Under the pieces are notes generated by a model. It was not told the DNA's origin. It worked only from the letters and a program-made list of their open reading frames with translations, and did no database searches. The position numbers and the translations under genes are program-made. 47,596 nucleotides of DNA from an uncultured Oscillospiraceae bacterium (lineage in GTDB: Bacteria; Bacillota; Clostridia; Oscillospirales; Oscillospiraceae). Position 1 is the stretch's first letter. Each line of letters opens with the position of its first letter. Shown here piece by piece: positions 25,293 through 32,635 of the stretch. Location: contig CAKTQV010000016.1 in NCBI GenBank assembly GCA_934597255.1, forward strand, positions 1-47,596. The letters run 5' to 3'.

Positions 25293-26648
25293 GGGTGCCG
25301 TCAAGAATTATGCGCAAATTTATTTGCAGGCTCTGGCTGAGTGAAGTCAGCCGGCAATGAAGGCGTCGTCCAGAGCCGTCTCCAAGTGCTTCATGTTCAT
25401 GTACTTCTTGTTGCCCCACTGAGTGCCTGCTACATGGCGCAGCCTCGCACAGACCAGCATCAGAGCAGAGTTCCCATCGGGGAACGTTCCTACCACACGA
25501 GTCCTGCGGCGGATCTCACGGTTCAGCCGTTCAATCACATTGTTGGTGCGGATACGTGCCCAATGCTCGCTTGGGAAGTCGCAGTGGGTCAGCGTTTCTT
25601 CAATGCCGTCCTCGACCTTCTTGGCGGCCTCCTTCAGCTTCATGGCGCGCAGCTCGGCGACCACGGCTTTCGCCTTCTCGCGGGACGCCTTTTTGCTCTC
25701 CTGCGCATGGATTGCCTTAAGCATTTTCGCTACAATTTTGACCTTGGATTTGGGAACAACAGAGAAAACATTGCGGTAGAAATGTACAACGCAGCGTTGG
25801 TATCTGGCATCTGGAAACACTTCTCCCACAGCCTCCAGCATTCCCATGCACTTGTCACCAACAATGAGCTTCACACCGTCCAGACCGCGTCCACGGAGCC
25901 ATTGGAAGAAGCTGACCCAGCTGGCCTTGTCCTCTTTCATTCTTTCAGCAGCTCCTAAAACCTCGCGAAAGCCATCTTCGTTCACGGCGATCGCCACCAA
26001 AACAGCAACATTTTCGTACTCTCCACCCCAGTTGCGGCGCAGGTAGATGCCGTCCACGTAGACGTATGGATAGTGGCCGCCCTGCAAGGTGCGGTTGCGC
26101 CAATCCTCGATGTGGACGTAGGCTTTCTTGTTCAGTTCGCTGATGGTGGCGGGCGAAACCTTGCTGCCCCACAACGCCTCGGTGATGTCCTCCACACGGC
26201 GCACGGAGACGCCCGCCAGGTACATCTCAATGAGGGCCTCCTCCACGCTGCTCTCCCGGCGGCGATACCGCTCGATGATGGCAGTCTCGAAGGATACGCC
26301 CTTGAGCCGCGGCATATGGAGCGTGACGTTGCCGGAGGTCGTGGTAAGGTTGCGGTCATAGTGGCCGCTGCGGTAGCCCTGACGGGCCTCGCTGCGCTCG
26401 TAGCGGGCGGCCTGCGTCAGCGACTCCGCCTCCTTCTCCAGCAGTTCGTTCAGGGTTTCCTCCACGCTGCCGCGGACCAATTCTTTTAATTCACTCTTGA
26501 TAATTTCCTCATTAAGCTGTACAATTTTCTCGGACATAGTTTGCTGTCTCCTTTCGAATGTTTGTGTGGTAACTTCATTCTACCAGAGCCTGCAAGCTAT
26601 GTCTTCTTTTTTGCTCTTTTCAATTTGCGCAATTTATCTTACATTATC
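25293..26648 (-). mobile_element. IS256-family insertion sequence
   Basis: The element holds one transposase gene. Its 5' side ends at 26648, fixed by comparison with the second copy at the window end, with which similarity starts at GATAATGTA. The 3' side reads TGCGCAAATT at 25312-25321 in the same imperfect ~26-base terminal repeat, giving an outer end near 25293. An inner TTGCAGGCTCTGG is repeated inverted at both ends. No 8-9 bp target duplication is apparent, which would fit later recombination between IS copies. Confidence 0.8.
25347..26537 (-). CDS. IS256-family transposase
   Basis: 396 residues, the normal length. The Mutator/IS256 layout is present: N-terminal RQGYRSGHYDRNLTTTSG and MPRLKGV, first catalytic Asp in YVDGIYLRR, second in LIVGDKCMGM, then the CVVHFYRNV motif and the Glu in NNVIERLNREIRRRTRVVG. 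The frame is intact, so the element could be active. It catalyses cut/copy-out transposition via a circular intermediate. It starts at 26537, 111 bases inside the 5' end of the IS. Confidence 0.95.
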   Translation of the reverse strand: MSEKIVQLNEEIIKSELKELVRGSVEETLNELLEKEAESLTQAARYERSEARQGYRSGHYDRNLTTTSGNVTLHMPRLKGVSFETAIIERYRRRESSVEEALIEMYLAGVSVRRVEDITEALWGSKVSPATISELNKKAYVHIEDWRNRTLQGGHYPYVYVDGIYLRRNWGGEYENVAVLVAIAVNEDGFREVLGAAERMKEDKASWVSFFQWLRGRGLDGVKLIVGDKCMGMLEAVGEVFPDARYQRCVVHFYRNVFSVVPKSKVKIVAKMLKAIHAQESKKASREKAKAVVAELRAMKLKEAAKKVEDGIEETLTHCDFPSEHWARIRTNNVIERLNREIRRRTRVVGTFPDGNSALMLVCARLRHVAGTQWGNKKYMNMKHLETALDDAFIAG

Positions 26649-26709
26649 AGAACACCATCTCTTTACGTTGTGTTTCGAAGGAATCAATGATGATTCTGCC
26701 ATAAAATAA
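26641..26709 (+). pseudogene. Possible 3' remnant of a gene cut by the IS
   Basis: An open frame leads out of the IS end to a TAA at 26707-26709 (ending FEGINDDSAIK) and is followed seven bases later by a good terminator. This is what the last ~20 codons of a plus-strand gene truncated by the IS would look like. Too short to identify. Confidence 0.3.
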
Positions 26710-26715
26710 TTCACA

Positions 26716-26746
26716 AATGAGCCGGGAATTTTCCGGCTCATTTTTT
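26716..26746 (+). terminator. Terminator between the IS and the permease
   Basis: A 10-bp perfect stem (26716-26725 with 26733-26742) with a 7-base loop, followed by further T. No intact plus-strand gene precedes it. The remaining bases to 26843 hold the permease promoter. Confidence 0.75.
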
Positions 26747-26801
26747 CATGTATATGGTAATGGGCTTGAAATGATTAGTATTTCCCTCCACCACCTACCG
26801 G

Positions 26802-26810
26802 TGCTATAAT
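26802..26810 (+). promoter_or_regulatory. Extended -10 promoter of the permease-amidohydrolase pair
   Basis: TGCTATAAT, 33 bases before the ATG; the -35 position (TTCCCT) is weak. Confidence 0.5.
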
Positions 26811-26843
26811 ATCCCCAAAGACACTACAAACGAGGTAACGACC

Positions 26844-27989
26844 ATGGAACAAAAGAAGTCGAAGCTCACAGTTTGGGAAGCCGCGTGTATCATCACGGGC
26901 TACGGCATTGGCGGCGGCGTGCTGGCAATGCCCTATCTCGCGGCACAAAACGGCGTTTTGATGGCAGGCGTCATCCTTGTGATCGCCTTTCTTGCCAGCT
27001 ACCTGCTGCACATGATGATCGCGGACACGGTGCAGAAATGCGGCGAGGGCACGCAGATCGTGTCCGTGTTTTCCAGGTTTCTCTTCCGGGGCAAGGCCAA
27101 AACCGCGCTGACCATCCTCTTTTTCGTGCTGATGGCCATCGTGCTGTGCTCGAACCTGGCGGCTTACATAGCGGGCGCGGCGGATGTGCTTATCGAGATG
27201 CTGCCCATCCCGCCCCTAGCGGCCAAGCTCATCTTCTATGTGCTGGCAGCGTCGGTGGTGGTCTTCGGCCTGAAGGCCGTGGCCGTGAGCGAGAAGATCA
27301 TGGTTGCGGTCATCTTCGCCATCATTGCAGTCCTGGCCGTCTTCTCCCTCCTGGCGGAGCCCCATCCCTTGCCCACGGCCATGGGCACACCCAAGGCGGG
27401 GCTCGCCTATTACGGCATGGCCATGCTGGCCTTTTCCGCCTTTTTCTCCATCCCTCAGGCGGTGGAGGGCCTCGGCGGCGACGCGAAAAAGATCAAAAAG
27501 GCCGTGTTCCTGGGCCTCGGGAATAACCTCATTCTCATCATCGTTATCACTCTCTGCGCTCTCGTCGCCTCCAAGGAAGTGACCGAGGTGGCCATGACCG
27601 GCTGGAGCGCGGGCATCGGCTCCTGGGCCATCATCGCCGGCGGTATCTTCACCATCCTTGCCATGCTGACCACCTACTGGTCCATCTCCCTGGCTCTCTC
27701 CGGCATCGTGGAGGAGCAGACCAAGTGGAACAGCAAAATCTGCTGGATCCTGGCCACGGTGCTCTCTCTGGCCCTGGCCCTTCTGAACATCGGCGGTTTT
27801 CTGGACTTTCTGGAGATCGCCGGCGGCGCCATCGCCATCATCGTGGCGGTGATGGTGGTGCCGACCTATCGCAACGCCCGGAGGGAAGTGGGCGGATCCA
27901 TGCTGGGCGCCTTCGGCGGCACGCCCTGGCAGATCGTGACGGTAATTGCCTATATCCTCATGGCTGTGGGCAGCCTGCTTTCTGTGTGA
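26844..27989 (+). CDS. Amino-acid permease (APC superfamily, AAAP/HAAAP-like)
   Basis: 381 residues, ten or eleven membrane segments. The first helix carries GYGIGGGVLAMPYLAAQNG, the broken-helix substrate motif of aromatic and other amino-acid permeases of the AAAP/HAAAP type. FSIPQAVEGLGGDAKKIKKA lies between helices 6 and 7. It probably imports an amino acid or small amine by proton or sodium symport. The amidohydrolase start codon follows its stop after a single base, so the two genes are coupled. That suggests the permease handles the substrate or product of that enzyme. Confidence 0.85.
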   Translation: MEQKKSKLTVWEAACIITGYGIGGGVLAMPYLAAQNGVLMAGVILVIAFLASYLLHMMIADTVQKCGEGTQIVSVFSRFLFRGKAKTALTILFFVLMAIVLCSNLAAYIAGAADVLIEMLPIPPLAAKLIFYVLAASVVVFGLKAVAVSEKIMVAVIFAIIAVLAVFSLLAEPHPLPTAMGTPKAGLAYYGMAMLAFSAFFSIPQAVEGLGGDAKKIKKAVFLGLGNNLILIIVITLCALVASKEVTEVAMTGWSAGIGSWAIIAGGIFTILAMLTTYWSISLALSGIVEEQTKWNSKICWILATVLSLALALLNIGGFLDFLEIAGGAIAIIVAVMVVPTYRNARREVGGSMLGAFGGTPWQIVTVIAYILMAVGSLLSV

Positions 27990-27990
27990 T

Positions 27991-29577
27991 ATGAAGACGA
28001 TTCTTTATGAAAATGCCCTGTTCCACACCGGCGTGACGGAGGATGAGAGCTTCCGTTACATGCTGGTGGAGGGCGGGCGCATCAAGGCCCTCCGGAACGA
28101 GCGGCCGGATAAAAGCGAGTATGCCAAGGTCGTGGATCTGGGCGGGGGACATGCCTTCCCCTGTCTCATTGACGCCCATGTGCATCTTTTGTATTCCATT
28201 GTCCTGGCGGCTATGGGCTTTGATGTCTGCCGCATCGAGGGCGGGGAGGTCGTCCCCAACACCATGGCGGGCATTGAGGCCAGGCTGCGGGAGTTTGCGG
28301 CGATGAAAAAGCCCAAAGAGATCGTGGTGGCCAATGGCTACATCCTCAGCGCCATTGCCGAGGGGCGGCTGCCCAGCCGGGAAGAGCTGGATGACTGGTG
28401 CGGCGGCCGGGCGGCGGTGGTCTATACCATCGACGGCCATGCCAGCGCCCTGTCCAGCGCTATGCTGAGAAGGATCGGTATCGACCCGGAGGGGCACTCC
28501 GGCGTGCTCATGGGGGAGGCCCATGAGCGCAACCAGGGCAAGATCACGGACGCCATTTCCTCCGCTGTCACGCCGTCTGTGCTGGCGAAAGGTATTGCCA
28601 ACATCGAGAACAGCTGCGCCGCCTGGGGTATTTCCCATGTGGGGGCGCTGGAGGGGAACGGCGATTCCCGGAAGGATCTCACCACCGTGCTCATGCTGCA
28701 TCTGGCCCGGCACATGGATCTGAAGGTGCGGATGTACTTGCAGTATCTGGATGTGGGGCGGGTGGAGCGCTTTCGGAAGTGCCTGTCCCGGCCGCGGCTG
28801 GGCGGCTGCGGGGACTGGGAGATGGACGGCTCCATCGGGGCGCACAGCGCGGCGTTCACGGTGCCTTACGGCGACACCGGCGAGGTGGCGGAGTGTTATT
28901 ACAGCCAGGAGCAGGTGGACGAGGCCGTCCGCAGGGCGGATGAGCTGGGGGATCAGATCGCCAGCCACGCCATCGGCGACGCGGCCAATGACCGGCTGAT
29001 TGAGGCGCTGATGAAGACGAAGCCGGGCACCGTCCACCGGGTGGAGCACGGCGAGTTTTTGAGTGACGAGGCTTTTGAAAAGCTCAAGAGCGGACGCTTT
29101 GCCGTGGTGATGCAGCCGGGGTATTCCTGGATCGACAAGCGGTTTCTGCACTCTTACGAGAAGTTCCTGGCTCCCGAGGTCACGGAGAAGATGCGTCTTG
29201 CCAGCCTATATCGGGCAGGGGTCTGCGTCTGCGGCTCCAGCGATTCCCCTGTGCAGAGCATGGATCCGTACCTGCAGATGACCGGCATGACGGATTTTTA
29301 CCGGTCCAAGGAGTCTTTGACTACGTACGAGGCTTTCCGTTGCTATACCATCCACCCCGCCCGCGCTCTGGGCGAGGAGGAGAACATCGGCACCCTGGAA
29401 GTGGGCAAGGAGGCCAACTTCTTCGTGGCGGAGGAGAATCTCTTCGACCTGTCCAGCGACCGACTCAGTGCTTTCCGACCCAGGGCCACCTTCTATGAGG
29501 GGAAGGCCTGGAGAGAGAAGAAGGGGACGGTTGGCGAGCTGTTGAGGATGATAGGGAGAAGAGGGCATAGAGTCTGA
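27991..29577 (+). CDS. Amidohydrolase, YtcJ-like (Amidohydro_3)
   Basis: 528 residues from the ATG at 27991, one base after the permease stop. Metal-site elements are visible: DAHVHLLYS near residue 65 (HxH), SHAIGDAANDR, HRVEHGEFLS and CGSSDSPV (Asp). The C-terminal CYTIHPARALGEEENIG and LEVGKEANFFV are the usual closing strands of the family. It is a cytosolic metal-dependent hydrolase of an amide or similar bond. With the permease partner, an N-substituted amino acid or cyclic amide is a reasonable guess, no more. Confidence 0.88.
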   Translation: MKTILYENALFHTGVTEDESFRYMLVEGGRIKALRNERPDKSEYAKVVDLGGGHAFPCLIDAHVHLLYSIVLAAMGFDVCRIEGGEVVPNTMAGIEARLREFAAMKKPKEIVVANGYILSAIAEGRLPSREELDDWCGGRAAVVYTIDGHASALSSAMLRRIGIDPEGHSGVLMGEAHERNQGKITDAISSAVTPSVLAKGIANIENSCAAWGISHVGALEGNGDSRKDLTTVLMLHLARHMDLKVRMYLQYLDVGRVERFRKCLSRPRLGGCGDWEMDGSIGAHSAAFTVPYGDTGEVAECYYSQEQVDEAVRRADELGDQIASHAIGDAANDRLIEALMKTKPGTVHRVEHGEFLSDEAFEKLKSGRFAVVMQPGYSWIDKRFLHSYEKFLAPEVTEKMRLASLYRAGVCVCGSSDSPVQSMDPYLQMTGMTDFYRSKESLTTYEAFRCYTIHPARALGEEENIGTLEVGKEANFFVAEENLFDLSSDRLSAFRPRATFYEGKAWREKKGTVGELLRMIGRRGHRV

Positions 29578-29905
29578 CGAGGCTATTTTTTGGAGCTTGC
29601 TGCCGTCTGCGTGACGGAATTGGCTCAATCGCTATGAGTCCCCATATTTTACAATAATAATTCTGAGCATGCTGAGTATGCAGAGAACCCCCTGTTCTTT
29701 TCAACCGAATATTCCTTCTCGGTAGTTCTTCCTAATCGTAGTGTTGCAGAATCTGCGCAAATGTCAATCGATATGATGGAAACTCAACTCGGATCCGAGA
29801 TAACTCAACTTAGTACAAAGAAAAGTCAACTCAAGTCTAAGATAACTCAACTGAATACCGATATAAGTGGTGATGCACACGATTGGGAGTTGAATTATTT
29901 TAGAG
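29578..29905. other. Non-coding stretch with decayed repeats
   Basis: Contains imperfect direct repeats of GATAACTCAACT. These make a short plus-strand frame starting at 29761 with coiled-coil-like residues (ITQLSTKKSQLKSKITQLN), but no binding site or family is visible. Probably decayed sequence. Confidence 0.35.
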
Positions 29906-30178
29906 ATGTTGTTCTCAAGACACGAGCAGCAGGGTTTAGAAAAAGGACTATATAGAAAGACTGGACAGTCGAGTTTGACGGCCCGGTTTCGATTATACCC
30001 CGTGTGGGGTTCTGGTGAACCAACTATGCTTTATTGCCGCAAGATCAACTGCGGCGGCTTTGACGGTGACTTCGGTTCCAATACAGAGGCTGCTGTCAAG
30101 ACATACCAAGGAAGCGAGAACATTAGTGTTGACGGGATCGCCGGTCGCATCACGTTCTCCCGCCTGTTCAGCTCGTAA
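29906..30178 (+). pseudogene. Remnant of an endolysin-type peptidoglycan-binding domain
   Basis: The last ~45 residues (GFDGDFGSNTEAAVKTYQ, then VDGIAGRITFSRLF) match a PG_binding_1 domain as found at the C-terminus of phage or clostridial lysins. The sequence before it does not fit the domain start and the frame has no ribosome binding site. Only the tail of a lysin gene survives, a sign of earlier prophage or island DNA. A terminator follows. Confidence 0.6.
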
Positions 30179-30203
30179 CGAGCATAATAATAGGCTCAAT
30201 AGC

Positions 30204-30237
30204 AAAAGGACCACACAAATTGGTGGTCCTTTTCTTT
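30204..30237 (+). terminator. Terminator after the lysin remnant
   Basis: An 11-bp stem (30204-30214 with 30223-30233) with an 8-base loop, ending in TTTTCTTT. Confidence 0.8.
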
Positions 30238-30307
30238 ACGTTGGTGGTCACTGTGGTGGTCATAGAGCAAAATTTTCGTGAATTTTAGGAAATAATACAA
30301 GATGATG

Positions 30308-30344
30308 AAAAAACCGCAAAGCCTTGGTGTTACTGGCTTTGCGG
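30308..30344 (-). terminator. Terminator belonging to the displaced tRNA-Ala
   Basis: On the minus strand a 10-bp stem CCGCAAAGCC/GGCTTTGCGG is followed by six T, nine bases after the CCA of the tRNA fragment at 30354. It is the natural end of that tRNA's transcript. Confidence 0.8.
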
Positions 30345-30353
30345 CTTTCCTTC

Positions 30354-30464
<111 letters not shown>

Positions 30465-30489
30465 ATATTTGTTATTGGCGGTCAGCGCG

Positions 30490-30699
30490 TCAGGCCCAGG
30501 CCATCTGCAACTCACGCTTGTTCTTGGCGCAATCGGAAAGATAGAGGTTGATAAGCGTTTGGTATGGGATACCGGTCTTCTCAGACATAGCCTTGAAATA
30601 GTCGATGGTATCGCTGTTCAGATTGATCGTGATCTGCTTTTTCATTGCCTTGGCATAGGGATTGCGAACCCCTCCGGAAAAATCATATTCTTCTCTCAT
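30490..30699 (-). CDS. brnA: BrnA-type antitoxin
   Basis: 69 residues. The C-terminal half KKQITINLNSDTIDYFKAMS, then GIPYQTLINLYLSDCA, is a ribbon-helix-helix fold typical of BrnA antitoxins that bind BrnT and repress the shared promoter. The N-terminal DFSGGVRNPYAK is also a BrnA feature. It follows brnT, the usual order, 6 bases after its stop. It should neutralise the toxin and autoregulate the operon. Confidence 0.82.
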   Translation of the reverse strand: MREEYDFSGGVRNPYAKAMKKQITINLNSDTIDYFKAMSEKTGIPYQTLINLYLSDCAKNKRELQMAWA

Positions 30700-30705
30700 A
30701 ATTCA

Positions 30706-31001
30706 TCACCAGCCTTCAAACTCGTTATACTGCCGGGTCTCCTTTTTTGTTGCCTTGCGTGCGGAGATCAGTCGAATGACCGTCTCGGACGCCCGATAGC
30801 AGTGGCACACAACCAGCATATTCAGTTTGCGCTCAATCCCAAAAGAATGAAACGCTCCTCTTGCTCAGAGTGATCGGGATCAGGAATCAATACCGCATTC
30901 CCATCCTCAAACACGGTTTGAGCCTCTGTGAAGTCAATACCATGCTTTGTACGATTGATGCGGTTCTTCTCTTTGTCCCATTCAAATCGTATCGTTTCCA
31001 T
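30706..31001 (-). pseudogene. brnT: BrnT-type toxin, frameshifted
   Basis: The first ~59 codons from the ATG at 31001 read as BrnT (IRFEWDKEKNRINRTKHGID, FTEAQTVFEDGNAVLIPDPD, RFILLGLS), then meet TGA. In the next frame the rest of the toxin continues (KLNMLVVCHCYRASETVIRL, ISARKATKKETRQY) and ends at 30706 beside brnA. The break lies near 30840, at a place where loss of one 4-base unit of an AGCG tandem would explain it. BrnT is a RelE-like ribonuclease whose C-terminal half is needed, so the toxin should be inactive unless frameshifting occurs. Confidence 0.82.
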
Positions 31002-31007
31002 AATTAT

Positions 31008-31035
31008 ATTATACATACTATGTAATTATTGTCAA
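31008..31035 (-). promoter_or_regulatory. brnTA promoter with palindromic operator
   Basis: On the minus strand perfect TTGACA (31035-31030), 16-base spacer, perfect TATAAT (31013-31008). A 13-base palindrome TACATACTATGTA (31012-31024) covers the spacer, the expected BrnA site. The ATG starts six bases after the -10, so the mRNA is probably leaderless. Confidence 0.8.
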
Positions 31036-31053
31036 GCAATTCTTGCTGTGCGC

Positions 31054-31109
31054 AAGGCTGACGGAAACCTACCCCCATGACCGAACAATGAATCGGTCAT
31101 GGGTGTAGG
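31054..31109 (+). repeat. Hairpin-tailed repeat, copy 3
   Basis: AAGGCTGACGGAAACCTACC leads into the longest hairpin of the family: 16 pairs with one mismatch (31068-31084 with 31093-31109), loop ACAATGAA. Same orientation as copy 2, from which it is separated by the brnTA locus. Confidence 0.65.
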
Positions 31110-31153
31110 GGACAATTGATGTTGGTGGGCAGTTACGCAGTTCAGGTTACGCT

Positions 31154-31801
31154 TTATCCGTTTTCGGCAGCCTGGACGGCGCCGGCCAGAAGCTCTGCGG
31201 CTCTGTCCGCACCTCCAAGCCGCCCGCAATTCAAAGTGATTGCGTAGTTATCTGGCAGACACCAGCCTTTGCCGGCGAAGAAGCAATAATAATCCTCCCG
31301 CCGCCGGTCCGTCTTCTTAATGAGCTTGCGGGCTTCTTTCTCGGTCAGCTCCGGGTAGGCGTCCATGACGCGCTGCACGCAATTCTCCTCTTCATCGGTC
31401 ACCAGGACGCTGATCACGTCTTTCCGGCCGGCCAGATAGTGGTCGGCGCAGCGGCCGAGAAGGATGCAGTTGCCTTCGTCAGCAAGCTTATTCAGGACAG
31501 CGCCCTGGATCTCATCCATGGCGCGGTCCAGCGGGACTACGTCATAGGAAAGGGCTTTGATGGCGTTGGAGTAGTTGTTGGAACGCTGGACTCCGCTGAG
31601 CGCCTCCATTTCGGCAAGCGTGGCCTTGCCCTGGCTCTCGTCAAAATAGCGGAACGTCCCCTCCGTCATGTCGAAGGGACTGTCCTTCACTGCTTCTGTG
31701 ATGATCTCATCGTTGCAGAGCCGGTAGCCAAGCAGCTCCGCCAGCTTTTTTGCGACAGCCTTTCCGCCGCATCCGTATTTTCCTCCGATCGTGATGACCA
31801 T
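31154..31801 (-). CDS. Cytidylate kinase-like P-loop protein
   Basis: 215 residues from the ATG at 31801, which has AGGGGG upstream. It begins MVITIGGKYGCGGKAVAKKL. The P-loop region GGKYGCGGKAVA fits the cytidylate-kinase-like family (Pfam Cytidylate_kin2) common as small regulatory or orphan kinases in Clostridia. LLGRCADHYLAGR and the basic lid KKTDRRREDYY follow, as in that family. The substrate is unknown; it need not be CMP. It is monocistronic with a TATAAT upstream (near 31830). Confidence 0.8.
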   Translation of the reverse strand: MVITIGGKYGCGGKAVAKKLAELLGYRLCNDEIITEAVKDSPFDMTEGTFRYFDESQGKATLAEMEALSGVQRSNNYSNAIKALSYDVVPLDRAMDEIQGAVLNKLADEGNCILLGRCADHYLAGRKDVISVLVTDEEENCVQRVMDAYPELTEKEARKLIKKTDRRREDYYCFFAGKGWCLPDNYAITLNCGRLGGADRAAELLAGAVQAAENG

Positions 31802-31911
31802 GCTCTTTTCCCCCTGTTTCATATTGGTAATTGCATTATAGCATAGTTCCCAGAAAAAGTCACAATTTGAGCGGGACGGCCCGAAATGAGCCGCCCCCTT
31901 TTGCAGACTTA

Positions 31912-32345
31912 TCACTCTGCGTACTTCGTCATCATGGCGTCGATCACGCCGTTCTGTGTGGTGTTCAGCGGGGTGTTGGAGCCGTGTCCCATGTTCCAGG
32001 TCCAGGCAAAGCTCGCGTCCACGCCGTTCATGGCGAGGGCCAGAGCGTCGTTCATGGACACGAGATTCGAGGAGTCAGAGTCCACGCCGCCGGTGACGGT
32101 CCACACCCAGGCGGGCAGGGTTGCCGTGCCGTCGAGGAAGAGATTCATCGGGTTATACATCCAAACGATGTCATGGCTGGTTTCGCCGCCCTCGACATAT
32201 GCCAGCGTATCCAGCACCGCGACGATGTTCACCTCCGTGACATTCCCGGACTCGGCCTGCTCCAGCACGATCTCGATACAGTCGTTGGCGAAGTCCTCAT
32301 ACAGTGCGGCAAAGCGGTCGTATTTGCTGTCGGACTCGGCATATC
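31912..32345 (-). pseudogene. C-terminal remnant of an alpha/beta-hydrolase (tannase-like?)
   Basis: About 140 residues from YAESDSKYDRFAALYEDFAN to the stop look like the end of a secreted or cytosolic esterase: an Asp in TGGVDSDSSNLV and a His in WNMGHGSN could be the last two members of a Ser-Asp-His triad, as in subtype-B tannases and feruloyl esterases. The Ser-bearing N-terminal part is missing. The frame upstream of 32345 is antisense to a transposase fragment. The gene was evidently cut by an IS. Family assignment is tentative. Confidence 0.5.
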
Positions 32346-32347
32346 TG

Positions 32348-32569
32348 GACGAATGCGAACAGTTAGAGGTTGAGCGCTGCTTCAGCCTGGCGAAACGAAA
32401 GTGCGGCATGGGCCTGGTAACGGCGAAGCTGCGAGAAACGGCGTCGCACGTGATTGCCATGTCGATTCTGGTGCTGAATCTCCGGAAGATTCAGTGCGCC
32501 GTTTTGCAGTTTTTTCTGCTGCTGTTCGGCTGGTGCTTGCCGTCGCAGAAAACGGTATTTGTTCAGTAG
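32348..32569 (+). pseudogene. Transposase C-terminal remnant (IS5/IS1182-like)
   Basis: About 70 residues (EVERCFSLAKRKCGMGLVTA, RETASHVIAMSILVLNLRKI) match the end of a DDE transposase with the conserved Glu and the R/K-K-C-G-M-G motif. Nothing of the N-terminal part remains. It adjoins the esterase remnant at ~32345. Confidence 0.65.
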
Positions 32570-32635
32570 ACATTAATTAGACCAACTGGCTTCAGATGAA
32601 ACTGGTCGGCCTTTATAACATGTGAGTGATATCTC

